This document shows positions 33,374 to 44,789 of a DNA stretch of 64,000 nt, piece by piece. This stretch comes from Forficula auricularia (taxonomy: Eukaryota; Arthropoda; Insecta; Dermaptera; Forficulidae): positions 12,295,952-12,359,951 of the forward strand of contig JALMQS010000187.1 in NCBI GenBank assembly GCA_024734495.1, in the 5' to 3' direction. Positions within the stretch are counted from its first letter, which is position 1, and every line of letters begins with the position of its first letter. The notes under the pieces were generated by a model. That model had not been told where the DNA came from. It saw only the letters and a list, made by a program, of their open reading frames with translations, and ran no database searches. The translations under genes were made by a program, and so were the position numbers.

Positions 33374-33718
33374 GCATGGCATAATTGTTACTCGTTCCTT
33401 CATTGATTTTCTTCCAGCAGCGGATTTTTCAAAGTTTGTAATGTTAGTTTTGTTGGGCAAGCGTTTTATAAACGAGACCAGTTTCGTGGCAATTATATAT
33501 TTGTTCAGGCAAAAAGCCATTTTCAGCAATATAATTTTTAAATGAATTAGCTAGGTCCACATTGCAAGACATACTCTCTCCACAAACAGACAAAATCTGT
33601 ATACCATGGCGTTTTTTAAATTTCGTTAACCATCCATAACTTGCTACAAATGTTTCAGGTCCATTATTTAATCTATATACTTCGAGTGCTTTTAATTTTA
33701 TCATTTCATTTGGAACTA
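33374..33718 (-). pseudogene. Tigger transposase, N-terminal catalytic part
   Basis: Minus strand: WLTKFKKRHGI (the CENP-B-like helix-turn-helix end) and the first catalytic aspartate region as YNCHETGL, where family members have YNxDETGL. The H in place of D would abolish catalysis. Followed by KSMKERVTIMPCVNAT. The upstream part is cut by the mariner and by a Penelope tail at 35037. Confidence 0.88.
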
Positions 33719-35022
33719 TAAGGGTGGCAACTAAGTAATTGCGGATTTCCCTTATAGATGGCTTCAGTTGAATTTTTAGGTTTGCTGGCGTAGTCCAAAT
33801 GTAAAACACATTTTGTTATTTGATAGTTGGCAATTCAGCTGTCAATCAGTAAAAAAAGTTTTTTGATCGGTTGCGTAGTTTTCGTTTGGCGTTCGTTGAA
33901 AAATGGAAAATCAAAATGAACATTTTCGTCATATTTTGCTTTTTTATTTCCGCAAAGGGAAAAACGCAACGCAAGCTCACAAAAAGTTATGTGCTGTTTA
34001 TGGCGACGAAGCCTTTAAAGAACGGCAGTGTCAAAATTGGTTTGCGAAATTTCGTTCTGGTGATTTTTCACTCAAAGATGAAAAACGCTCTGGTCGTCCA
34101 ATTGAAGTTGATGACGACCTAATCAAAGCAATAATCGATTCGGATCGTCACAGTACAACACGTGAGATTGCAGAGAAGCTTCATGTATCACATAAATGCA
34201 TTGAAAATCCCTTAAAACAACTTGGCTATGTTCAAAAACTCGATATATGGGTTCCTCACGAACTGAAAGAAACGCATTTAACGCAACGCATTAACAGCTG
34301 CGATTTGCTAAAGAAGCGTAATGAAAATGATCCATTTTTAAAACGACTGATAACTGGCGATGAAAAATGGGTTGTTTACAACAATATCAAACGGAAAAGA
34401 TCGTGGAGCAGGCCAGGTGAACCAGCTCAAACAACATCAAAAGCTGGTATTCATCAAAAGAAGGTTTTGTTATCAGTTTGTTATCAGAGTGGGATTACAA
34501 AGGAATTGTCTACTTTGAACTCTTACCACCCAACCGAACGATCAATTCTGTTGTCTACATTGAACAACTAACGAAATTAAACAATGCAGTTGAAGAAAAG
34601 CGGGCCGAATTGACAAATCGAAAAGGTGTTGTATTCCATCATGACAATGCAAGGCCACACACATCTTTGGTCACTCGGCAAAAATTATTGGAGCTTGGTT
34701 GGGATGTTTTGCCACATCCACCATATAGTCCTGCACCATCTGATTACTTTTTATTTCGATCTTTACAAAACTCCTTGAATGGTAAAAATTTCAATAATGA
34801 TGATGATGTCAAATCGTACCTGATTCATTTTTTGGCTAATAAAAACCAGAAGTTTTATGAACGTGGGATTATGATGCTGCCTGAAAGATGGCAAAAGGTC
34901 ATTGATCAAAATGGGCAATACATTACAGAATAAAGTTAGTTAGTTCCATAAAAAAATTGTCTTTGATTTTCTAAAAAAAAAAAAAAAAAAAAAAATCCGC
35001 AATTACTTAGTTGCCAATCCAA
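33719..35022 (+). mobile_element. Mariner element
   Basis: Inverted ends GGCAACTAAGTAATTGCGGA on the left and its complement on the right; TA borders at 33717-33718 and 35023-35024. Inserted in the Tigger ORF. The terminal sequence resembles that of mellifera-subfamily mariners (from memory). Confidence 0.9.
33903..34933 (+). pseudogene. Mariner transposase, frameshifted
   Basis: A DNA-binding half with two helix-turn-helix regions (HILLFYFRKGKNATQAHKK; TTREIAEKLHVSH) and a catalytic half with TGDEKWVVYNN, HHDNARPHTS and YSPAPSDYFLF. About 340 residues in total, the usual length. Two defects: a small insertion near 34478-34490 changes the frame; and the last motif reads YSPAPSD where family members have YSPDLAPSD. 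Two missing residues shorten the spacing between the last two aspartates from 34 to 32. Both predict an inactive enzyme. Confidence 0.92.
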
Positions 35023-35036
35023 TAAATCGTTTAAGA

Positions 35037-35250
35037 CCTTGATGCAAATAAACATACACACATATATATCGAGATGATATATCTGTATATATATTATTTA
35101 TTTGTTTGAGACTATAGTTTCGAAGACTTGGTTTTCATCATCAGTCTGTCTTCAATTATAAATGTTTTTCATGGAGTCAATATCATATGGATATTGAAAA
35201 CTTGGTGTTCCTTCGTCACTGCTGGTCGGCTAGGAACTAATTAATACATT
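35037..35250 (-). mobile_element. Penelope tail fragment (minus)
   Basis: Matches 26120-26310 and carries the hammerhead candidate at 35110-35144. It ends where the Tigger sequence starts, so it truncates the N-terminus of the Tigger. Bases 35250-35850 contain an LTR-like stretch (35410-35675, ending GTCGTAACA) without a confirmed duplication. Confidence 0.65.
35110..35144 (-). ncRNA. Hammerhead ribozyme candidate (minus)
   Basis: Minus strand: CTGATGA, GAAAAC / GTCTTC stem II (one G-less mismatch), GAAAC, TATA, GTC. It is one base away from 26404. Confidence 0.55.
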
Positions 35251-35848
35251 CTCTTCGGCTCACATTCAAATAATTACGATTTAGCCGATAGGAAATTATT
35301 GGAAAATTTCCACTCAAGCAGTCAGTCAGTAGAGAGTTGGGCAGTCAGTTCTGAGTTGAAACCCAGTTGGGGTGGTGGTCAGTTGTCAATTGGTGTTGAA
35401 AGACGAGTTTTAAGCTCTCCAGCCGTCAGCATGGAGAAATGTATATTTATAAATAACTAATAAAAAACAAATATTGAATAATCCTCTTTTCTTAAAATAC
35501 ATCTCTCCTACTTCAATTACCATCAAATCAGCATCAAGACTGAAACAGGTCGACTCGCTTGGGCACGTTACCAAGACCTTTCTGCTGGGAACTTCTTTGA
35601 GATAAATCTACAAATCGTCAACCTTTCTCTGGTCAAGAAAGGTTGCAACCAAAAATCTAAATGTTGTCGTAACAGGCATATAATTTTTTAAGTTTTTCTA
35701 AAAAAAAGAATATAAAAAACAATTCCCATTTATAATTAATATAGTTATTTTTATAAAAATAGTATCATTATCAAGAATACTCTTGTTATTTTTTTCTGAT
35801 AAGTGTAGATATCTTTTCAAAACAAACGTAAAAGATAAAATAATAAGC

Positions 35849-37015
35849 TGACGTGTTCTGATGTGGCTATCCACTTGACTTTACCATACAACCTTGCCCC
35901 TCAGTTATATTTAATATTTAATAAAATTATTTATAATAATGTAGGGTTGGGGGGTTAGTTTTTGCATTTTTAGATTACTGTGGGCCCACTGATTATGTAT
36001 ACAAAATTTGGTTGAGTTTGCTACAAGGGCCTATATTTTCATTTTTTGACCCTACACCCCCTTTGGGCGGTAAATTTTTGCATTTTTAAACTTCTGGGGG
36101 TCCACTGATTATGTATACAAAATTTGGTTGAGTTTGGTACAAGGGCCAAGATTTTCATTTTTTGACACTCCCCTCATTTTGGGCGGTTAATTTTTGGAAC
36201 TTTAGACTTTTAGGGTCCCAATTATTATGTATACAAAATTTCGTTGAATTTGGTAAATTTCCAAGATTTTCATTTTTTTACCCCCCCCCTCCTACCCCCA
36301 ACCCCATTTTGAGCGGTTAGTTTTTGCATTTTTAGACTTCTGGGATCCTATGTATACAAAATTTGGTTGAGTTTTGTACAAGAGACTAGGTTTTCATTTT
36401 TTGACCCCCCCCCTCCCCTTTGGGCGGTAAATTTTTGCATTTTTAGACTTCTGGGGGTCCACTGATTATGTATACAAAATTTGGTTGAGTTTGGTACAAG
36501 GGCCAAGATTTTCATTTTTTGACCCTACACCCCCCTCATTTTGGGCGGTTAATTTTTGGAACTTTAGACTTTTAGGGTCCCAATTATTATGTATACAAAA
36601 TTTCGTTGAATTTGGTAAATATCTAAGATTTTCATTTTTTTACCCCCCTCCTACCCCCCAACCCCATTTTGAGCGATTAGTTTTTGCATTTTTAGACTTC
36701 TGGGGTCCCACTGATTGTGTATACAAAATTTGGTTGAGTTTTGTACAAGAGACTAGGTTTTCATTTTTTGACCCCCCCCCCCTCTTTGGGCGGTAAATTT
36801 TTGCATTTTTAGACTTCTGGGGGTCCACTGATTATGTATACAAAATTTGGATGAGCTTGGTACAAGGGCCAAGATTTTCATTTTTTGACCCTACACCCCC
36901 CTCATTTTGGGCGGTTAATTTTTGGATCTTTAGACTTTTGGGGTCCCAGTTATTATGTATACAAAATTTCGTTGAATTTGGTAAATTTCCAAGATTTTCA
37001 TTTTTGTACCAGTCC
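35849..37015 (+). repeat. Fold-back F relative with tandem C-rich array
   Basis: Starts AATAAGCTGACGTG like fold-back F, then repeats a monomer of about 120 bp (TATGTATACAAAATTTGG, a pyrimidine run, GGGCGGT). Matching points at 36101, 36458 and 36824 give a higher-order unit of about 360 bp, roughly 2.7 copies. No right terminus is seen. Confidence 0.8.
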
Positions 37016-37299
37016 GTCTCCTAAAGAAAAACTCTATCAAATAATTAACAATTTTCAATTAAAGCTATTAGTAGTAACAGGAATAAAAAAATGTTTAATT
37101 AGAATTAAAATAAGAGCTAGTTTGCCTTTAAGAAGGCGGCCATATTTATTTATAAAGTAAGAAAAATAGACAAATGAATTCGAGAGATTCTTAGCGTAGA
37201 TGAGATGTAGAGTTCAAAACCCAAATGGATTGTGTTCAATGAGAAGAGAGAGAGTTTTTCAGTTTTTAAGGAAGTGAAGAAAAGTGTAGGAAAATTGGA

Positions 37300-37806
37300 T
37301 AGGATTAAATAGTTTCACTTATCAGTTTGTTGACGAAGACGTTGAGTTTGAAAATTTCTTCTAGGCCAATCCGTACAATAAATAAAACAAAAGTGTACTT
37401 TCTTCCACTGAAGTCGGTACTGAGAGAGAGAAAATAGTACGGCTACCAGGAAGCAGGAGTTTAGAAGTCCAGCTGCCGCGTTCTGACATTAAATATCAAC
37501 ACAATAGTAGATATTTTATCAATATACAATTGATATGGGAAAGGACGATCACCAGCAAGCAAAAATAAGTGAGTAAAATGGGAAACTGGACTCTGATTAG
37601 CAGAACAAGATTCGCTGTTTGTACAAGAATGAGAAAAAAATATTAATTATGTAAATAAACATGGATTTGTTTTCGGCTGTTCCGCCCAGCGGATGGCTTT
37701 TGCCCTAGCGATTTCGCGTGCAAAAATCGGAAAAACGATGCTCACATACGCTTAATGCGTATAATAAGCACACGGTTGCGACTGGCGCAACCAATACTCT
37801 ACAACA
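37300..37806 (-). mobile_element. Gypsy 3' LTR (boundary on one side only)
   Basis: On the minus strand, the polypurine tract AAAAAGGGAGA is followed by TGTTGTAGAGTATTGG at 37806, the start of a 3' LTR. The lower-coordinate end was not resolved. Confidence 0.6.
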
Positions 37807-37906
37807 TCTCCCTTTTTCTGAAAGAAACTATATTTTATATTAGTTTTTTGATATGAACAGCATTTCTTCTATAACACCTTTTATATTCCGTTTCAACAAT
37901 TTACGA

Positions 37907-38424
37907 TCTGGGTTGTTTTAACTTTGTCCTAATTATTGCAGGTTTCCAAATTTTACTGTTAATGTCTTGAACCAACACCTTTTCTCCTTCCTCAAATTCT
38001 ATAATCCCCCTTGCATTGACATCATAATATTCTTTTTGAACACCTAAACTTTTGGTCATATCTTCATATACACTTTTAGGAACTAAATTTGGTTTAAAGT
38101 TCTTAAAAGAAATGGGTAATTTTGATCGCATTATTCTGCTATTGAGCATTTGAGAGGGCGAAAACTGCAGATTAGCCACTGGAGAATTTCTGTAATTTAA
38201 TAGAAACAGTTCTATATCTTGACCGGTCTCTTTTGACTTTCTTAACATTGACTTAACTATTCCAACTGCTTTTTCTGCTAAACCATTACTTTTAGGGTAA
38301 AATGGACTTGAAGTTTCAATTTTGAAATTCCATTTTTCTGCAAATGATTTCATTTCAAAGCTTCCAAAAGGCATATTATCCGCAATCACAACTTCAGGAA
38401 TTCCATAGCGACTAAAAATTTGTT
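37907..38424 (-). pseudogene. Gypsy integrase, C-terminal part
   Basis: Minus strand: IFSRYGIPEVVIADN, FAEKWNFKIETSSPFYPKSN, then EKAVGIVKSML and RNSPVANLQFSPSQML, ending in EEGEKVLVQDINSKIWKP. This is the second half of a Ty3/Gypsy integrase core with its C-terminal module. The catalytic DNGP region reads DNMP. A LINE is inserted upstream (38425-39468). Confidence 0.88.
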
Positions 38425-39468
38425 TCTCTCCACAACGATTAGAGAGAAAAATTGATATGGTACAAAGGAGGGCGGCTAGATTTGTTTTTGGTAAATTTGA
38501 TAGGTTTAGTAGTGTCACTTCAATGATTAATGAATTAGGATGGTCTAGTTTATTGGAGAGAAGGGAATGGGCTAAATTGAAAGTGATTTTCAAAGCCTAT
38601 AAGGGTTTTAGGAGTTGGGAGGAAATAACGAATAGATTTCAGGAACCAAGTTATTTAGGTAGAGTTGATCATAGAAAAAAGATTCGTAAGCCAAGATTCT
38701 TGAAAAATATCGGTTTACATTCATTTGTAGGATCTGGCATTGATTTGTGGAACAGTCTGTCTGTTACTACTTGGGATTATAGTCCTCTGCCCCCTATGAT
38801 TAAATCAATTATAAATTTTGTCAAGTCCTAATGTCCTAGAGTTGTGCAAAATTTTATTTAGTTCTCACAAGCAGAGATTAGGTGAGGTAGAGAGAGGTCA
38901 TACCATCCTTGTTAAGGTTTTGACCAGGTTTCCTTAACAGCTTATGGCAAATGCCGGGATGGCTAATGCGTCGCTTGCTCCTGGTATCGGGTTTTTGCGC
39001 GAAATTTTTAAATTACTTTTTGTCTTTTGATGGAAATCTATGGTCATGTTATTTGTTAATGAGCATACATTTCTATTTTTTTTCTTCTTTTTTCTTTTTT
39101 TACTTGTTTATTATTTGTTTAATTGTTGTAATTTTTTTTTTTTTTTTTTTTTTTTTGGCTTTTCGGCCTTTCTAACCATAAGCCATTTTACGATACTATA
39201 TATTTTTTAAATTTGTCCCTATCCCGGGGGTCAGATTTTAGCCGAATGCCTCGAGTCGGATTCGAACCCGGGTCCACTTGGTTAGCAAGATGATGCGCTA
39301 CCGACTAGCCTATCTGACCCCCTATTGTTGTAATTAATTTGTGTTGATGTTTATTAATGTATTGTAGCTAGATTGTATTGATGTTTGGAGGACCTAGCCA
39401 CCGAGGACTTGTGCCTCTAAGCAGGTCGAGAAATAAAGATTTATTTATTTATTTATTTATTTATTCAA
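38425..39468 (+). pseudogene. CR1/L2-like LINE 3' fragment inside Gypsy
   Basis: The ORF at 38457-38831 begins DMVQRRAARFVFGKFDR and runs on with INELGWSSLLERREWAKL and LWNSLSV, the C-terminus common to CR1/L2-clade LINEs. The stop is at 38829-38831; the 3' untranslated region ends in TTTATT repeats. A SINE is inserted at 39134. A second 3' end is at 28625. Confidence 0.85.
39134..39323 (-). mobile_element. SINE family 1, copy c, 12-bp duplication
   Basis: ATTGTTGTAATT lies on both sides (39122-39133 and 39324-39335). The related LINE end at 29197 has the uninterrupted site. 190 bp including the T-run; B box and GACTCGAGGCATCCGGC-like block present. Confidence 0.92.
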
Positions 39469-40077
39469 TTTAGATATAATCGATGAACTTGTCTTTTTAT
39501 TAATTTCACATAATTCGATCCAACGAGAAAAATAATCCACTACTACCAAATAATTTTTTCCAGCGAATTCGGCTATATCCATTCCAATTTTATTAAAAGG
39601 AATTTTAGGAATTTCATGACTATTTAGAGGTTCTTTAATATTCGAACGTTGATACTTTTGGCAAATTTTTTCATCAACAAATGGTTCATGAGATTTTGAC
39701 ATACTATCAATATTATCTATTCTTTTGATTAAATCTAATTCAAGACAAGACTTTAGTCCTAAAATTGGAGTACATTTGCCTTTAACAACTAAAATTTTTA
39801 TTAAATTAATTCGAGAGTCAGACTCAATCTGAGTTTCAATGTATCTAACAGGATGAATTTCATATCCGCCAAAATTTTCTAATTTAGCTGAATTTTTCTT
39901 AATATTATTCTTTAGACCATGTAATTTTATAAAATCATATGGTACAATATTAACTTGAGCTCCTGTATCCAATTTCATTTTTATATTTATTCCTTCTAAT
40001 TTAATAGTTTTGTACCAAGCTCTTTTGTCTATAGAATCAATCAAAAATAATGTATCAACACAAAATTTGTTCAACAC
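39469..40077 (-). pseudogene. Gypsy protease fused to integrase start
   Basis: Minus strand: aspartic protease with LDTGAQVNIVP and ILGLKSCLELDL, then straight into the integrase start IPFNKIGMDIAEF and LVVVDYFSRWIEL. Reverse transcriptase and RNase H, which normally lie between, are absent. The integrase continues at 38424 beyond the LINE. Bases 40078-40394 hold no coding. Confidence 0.88.
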
Positions 40078-40394
40078 GAACTGTCCATCTCAAAAACGAA
40101 TAAAAATAATACAGCCCTCGCGATTCACGCCCAAGAAAAAAATCATAAATTTAATTTCAACGAATTTAATATCATTTTCCAGGAAAATAATTATTTTAAA
40201 CGAAAAATCCTGGAAATGATTACAATTAAAAATCTCTTATCGCGCGCAGTAAATTACAGATCCGACGTGATGGACCTGAGTATTTGCTGGGATGGCATAA
40301 TTAATAATCTAAAACTCATGTGACGAGTTTAAATAAAAAAAAAAAAAAAAAAAAATATGAATAATATGTAAATATATTAATGACGTTTCGAACT

Positions 40395-41562
40395 TCTTCT
40401 TCTTCTTCTTATTGTTAGCCTAAAAGCCTGTTTACTCCAGAGCGTCTTTCCATCGTTTTCTTGGACGGCCCCGTCTTCTTATCCGGGTAGGGATGTTGTC
40501 ATGTACCTTCCTCACCAGCCGGTCTTCATTCATTCGCAATACGTGTCCACTCCATTCTTTTCTTCTCCTTTGGACCCATACGCTGACATTTTGTATATTG
40601 CACTTTTCCCTAATATCTTCATTTTTTACCCTGTCCATCCTTGTTTTACCCGCAATTCTGCGTAGCGTTTTCATCTCACAAACTTCCAATATTTTTCTTG
40701 TTTTTTCGGTGTCAGTTCTTGTTTCGGCCGCATATGTCAAAATTGGTCGCACAACGGTCTTATATATGCGAACTTTTGCTTCCGTTCCCAGAAACTTGTT
40801 TGACCAAACCGTTTCATTCAGACATCCTGATATTTTGGACGCCTTAATAGATTGGAGCCTGACTTCCTCGCTAACGCTTTCGGAGCTGGTAATCTGAATG
40901 CCGAGATAATTGAAGGATGACACTTGTTCTACTATGGTGTTATAAAGTTGTAGCTTACAACGTACTGGTTCTCTCGCTATTGTGAGAGTTTTCGTCTTTT
41001 TCGAGGATATCTTGAGTTGGAATTTTTCGCAGGAAAGTGCAAATTTATGTAAGAGTCGTTGGAGGTCGTTTTCGCTTTCCGCAACAAGAGCCGCGTCGTC
41101 TGCGTAGCACACAATATTGACATTCTCATCTCCCATTGAGTAGCCTTGGACATTTTTTAGGTCTTTTATTAATTCATTCATCACAAGGTTGAATAAAAAT
41201 GGACTTAGTGAATCGCCTTGCCGAATTCCCTGGTTGACTGGGATCATTCCCTCCAGTTTCCCCTCTATTCTGATTCTTGCATAATTATTTTGATATATTT
41301 CCTGGATTAATCTAATGATGGCCACTGGTGTTCCATGATCTTCCAAAATCTTCAGGACATGCTTCAGTTGGATCTTATCAAAGGCTTTTTCAATGTCAAT
41401 GAAGCAGAAAAAGGCAGGTTTATTAAATTCCAAGGCTTTTTCAGCTAATTGCCTCACAACAAATACAGCATCGATGCAAGAACGCCCGCGTCTAAATCCC
41501 TGTTGTTCATCTTCGAGATTTATTATTTTAGTAAGTTTCTTTGCAATAATAATTCGAACTAT
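40395..41562 (-). pseudogene. RTE-like LINE, 5'-truncated
   Basis: Minus strand, open for 341 residues and further upstream to about 41560 without a start: QGFRRGRSCIDAVF, FIDIEKAFDKI (first catalytic aspartate), QGIRQGDSLSPFLFN, CYADDAALVAE (catalytic YADD), then FNYLGIQI and a C-terminal RRGRPRKRW. The reverse transcriptase core is intact; the endonuclease is lost. The 3' end is an AAG/GAA repeat tail. Of the LINEs here it is the least decayed. Confidence 0.92.
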
Positions 41563-42022
41563 GTTTTTTAAAAGGAAAAAAAAAAGAACTTTGTATATAT
41601 TTTTGTTAAATTTTGGGACTGATAATGACCATATTTATAAATTTGTAAATAATTGTAATATAAATTAAAAAAAATAAAAACCAACAACTATACCGATATG
41701 CGCAACGATATTCTGCGCATCCAATGATTGGTGGGGACATGTTATACATTCATTCATTTATATATATATCTCATTAACATATTGATCATCAATTGTTTTT
41801 TACTTTATTTCTATTCGAGATGAAAATTTTTTATGTTTTTTTGGCATTGTCAAAGGAGACAGAAAGTAATTATGTTTTGAACTACTTTCATTGACTTTTT
41901 GTTGTAAGTAGATTTATGATTATTATTTTTGTTTTGTGTATATTATTTTGTTTTATATTATGAATGACTTGTGAAAATCCCAATACTAATTAATGTTCGT
42001 CTTCCCCTCAATTATATAGACC

Positions 42023-42055
42023 CTGAAGAAGGAGAGAATAAATCTCCGAAACGTC
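42023..42055 (+). ncRNA. Hammerhead-like motif, CTGAAGA subgroup
   Basis: CTGAAGA, stem II GGAGA / TCTCC, then GAAACGTC. Compared with 26705 one base pair of stem II differs with both partners changed. The rest of 41570-42760 has no gene. Confidence 0.45.
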
Positions 42056-42764
42056 GGTTTAACAAATAAATGTAAAATAATAAAACCTCTATAGTCTTAT
42101 TTTTTTTACAACCACCGTGGACTGCTTTCATCAACATCCAATTGCATTGTTAATTATATTTAATTTTATTATAATATTTTTTTTCTCTTATTGCAATTAT
42201 TGTTATTCATACTATTAATTAATTAATTTTAAATTTATTCATTTATTTGTTCAAAATACTGTCTGGTTAACTAACATATAATTCTATCCTGTTAATAATA
42301 ATAAAAATAATTTGATAATTTCTAATCATTATTTCTATTCATAATTCTATGGAACTTTTCAATTATTTGTCGGATAATTTGTTTTTGCTTCTATTTATTA
42401 CTCAAATTAATAAATCTATCTGTTTAACAATTCCATTTTCCCATTCATTTAATTTTTTTCTTGTTACTTTTTTTATTTATATTTCGACTTTCAGATGTAA
42501 GCAAGAACCTTCTTATTAAATTCAATTTCATACATAATATGGTGTTTATTTATTCACATTAAAACTAACATAAAAGTTTAAGTGTGTTGAGCAGCTGTAA
42601 AATTTTTGGAGTCACTTCATCATCGCTGTTATTATTTTTTCCTGCTAGCATATTTTTATTTTTGTTGAACATTGAATTTTTCTTTCTTTTTTTTTCACCC
42701 TGACTATCAGTTGGCTCAACCAAGTATATTTGTTTATGTTTTTGTTAGAATTATTATTATTTTT

Positions 42765-42855
42765 TTTTTTTGGCTTTTCGGCCTTTCTAGCCATAAGCCT
42801 AATTACGATACAAGTTATATTTTTTTTAAATTTGTCTCTACCTCCGGGGGTCAGA
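42765..42855 (-). mobile_element. SINE family 1, copy d (truncated)
   Basis: The conserved 3' end (GGCTTTTCGGCCTTTCTAGC on the plus strand) and the GGGGGTCAGAT stretch; the tRNA head is absent. It joins directly to the Penelope reverse transcriptase at 42853. Confidence 0.8.
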
Positions 42856-43560
42856 TGTTCAAATTTGGACCCTTCAGAAACAAAAGACCTAGTTGACCAG
42901 ATAATTTATACATGTCCAAATTTGAACATAAAAGAAAAAACAGACCTAAGTGATTTGATGGAGTTATGTCTAAATCACAATTTTTTCCAATACAATGATA
43001 AATTTTATGAACAAAAAAATGGCTTAGCAATCGGAAACCCTCTGTCACCATTATTTGCCGAAATTTTTCTAAAACATTTCGAAAAACAATTTTTAAATAT
43101 AAAGTGCGAATTCTCTCAATATATCAAATATTATTATAGATATGTTGACGATGTGATTGTCTTATGGACAGGGACTGAAAGAATTCTCAATAAATTCATA
43201 AAACATATAAATTCATTACATGAAAAAATCAAATTTACCGTAGAAAAAGAAAAAGAAAAAACATTAAATTATTTAGACCTTAAAATTAAAATTGAAGAAA
43301 ATAAACACACATTCGAAATTTATAGGAAAGATACATCTACAGATACCGTAATTCATAACATGGCTTGTCGACCAATGTCACATAAATTAGCAGCATTCCA
43401 TTCAATGATCCACCGTTTAAATAGTATCCCATTAAAGAAAGAGCATTTTTTTAACAGAACTAGAGATAATCAAAGAAATAGCTATAAATAATGGTTATGA
43501 AAGCAATTTAATAGATCAAATATTAAAAGGTAAAATTCAAAATCAAATTTAAATTTAATC
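42853..43560 (+). pseudogene. Penelope-like reverse transcriptase
   Basis: Encodes FQYNDKFYEQKNGLAIGNPL and SPLFAEIFLKHFE, then YYRYVDDVIVLW with the catalytic YVDD, and the LNYLDLKI block. These are the palm motifs of Penelope elements, whose reverse transcriptase is related to telomerase. The N-terminus is cut at the SINE junction. A single-base frame change near 43445-43455 separates the last part (LEIIKEIAINNGY). Confidence 0.92.
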
Positions 43561-44076
43561 TATTCACAAAATTCCCAAATTAAAGATCTGCCAAAACTAA
43601 TATTACCATATTATGGTAAGATGTCCGAAAAAATAAAGCATAAATTAAAATCTTTAGGGTACGCGACAATCTTTAAATCACCATATACATTAGGAAGTGA
43701 ATTAAGTCAAATTAAAGATAAAATTCCGGAAAATGAAAAATCCGGTATATATAAATTGACATGCCAAGATTGCAATGCAACTTATATAGGAAAAACGGAA
43801 AGAAATTTATCCATTAGGATCAATGAACACAAGAGGGCCTACAAATTAAAATATGAAAATTATGCATTTGCAGAGCATTTAAATGCTAAGAATCATAGTT
43901 TTCCAGATCAATCCAAAATTAAATTGATCAAAGAAGTCAATGACCGCTTAATTCTTTCTTTAAAAGAATCCATTGAAATTTTAAAATCCTTGGAAAAAAA
44001 CCCAATTGAATCTTTAAATGAAAAACTAGAAATTATCAATGACCCTTTTTTAAAAACATTCCATTCATTCAGGTAA
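43561..44076 (+). pseudogene. Penelope GIY-YIG endonuclease
   Basis: The frame from 43621 holds SGIYKLTCQDCNATYIGKTE, with the GIY and YIG halves and the paired cysteines, then RINEHKRA, AEHLNAKNHSFPD and the C-terminal helix ESIEILKSLEKN. Stop at 44074-44076. The domain looks intact; it would nick target DNA for integration. It follows the reverse transcriptase domain, as in Penelope elements. Confidence 0.93.
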
Positions 44077-44237
44077 AACTCTTTAGAAAATGCCTAAACA
44101 AAAGAGCAACCCAGATATTGCTCCAGTTATATTCCAATCTCCCAAGAGGAAACATGAAGAAAAAGACATTATATATTTTTCAAAACTTTCCATGTATAAA
44201 TCTTAATTTGTAACTAATTTGAAACATTTGTGATAGA

Positions 44238-44272
44238 CTGATGATGAAGGCAATGCCTTCGAAACTATAGTC
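44238..44272 (+). ncRNA. Hammerhead ribozyme candidate at Penelope 3' end
   Basis: CTGATGA, stem II GAAGGC / GCCTTC, GAAAC, TATA, GTC. Stem I: TAGA before the core and TCTA after GTC. It lies 160 bases after the Penelope stop codon, on the same strand. This is the best match to the hammerhead consensus in the window. Confidence 0.7.
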
Positions 44273-44563
44273 TCTAGAAATAATTAAAAATTATTTTATT
44301 TAAAAAACAGAAGACTCTCTCATTTTATTTTATTTTTAACCTAAAATAAAAACAATTCTGTTACCATCGACAGTGAAATCTTTTATTCAAGGAATATTTT
44401 CATTTTACAACATGCATTATATAGCTTATCTATAATATTATTATTATGAACAAAAACTACTGATAAAATAGAACGCTTTTAGAATTCTATTAGTATAAGT
44501 GCGACGATTATGACATATGTAGTTAACAATATAATATTTTAAATTAGTTTGAAGTGAAGAGTC

Positions 44564-44789
44564 ATGGATTCCAATATATTATTTCTATGTTCATTTCTTA
44601 TTCTCTTTCAGAAAACATTTTCCATTCCTTTGGAAGCCCCTTTTCTATCTCTACTTCCTAATAAATCAATCCATCAATTTAATTTTTTACAAGATAATGG
44701 ATTTATATCGCATTTAAATACGAAATGTGTAGATGACATTTTTTTTCTCATTCAAGAGGCGTTACATGGAGAAAAATGGCCACTTGCTA
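44564..44789 (+). CDS. NRF-6-like acyltransferase copy 2, exon 1
   Basis: Start codon at 44564 followed by a signal peptide (LFLCSFLILFQKTF) and a mature N-terminus with one cysteine and EALHGEKWPLAS. It ends at GCTA before GTAAGT, in phase 1, which rejoins to MFDSWGK at 51065. Copy 2 as a whole encodes an NRF-6 family membrane protein with an NRF domain and an acyltransferase-3 domain that continues beyond the window. Bases 44300-44563 would hold its promoter; nothing specific is recognised there. Confidence 0.88.

Noticed and set aside
36485..36796. ORF with repeated FWGP-like residues
   Set aside because: Translation of the C-rich monomer array of family F.
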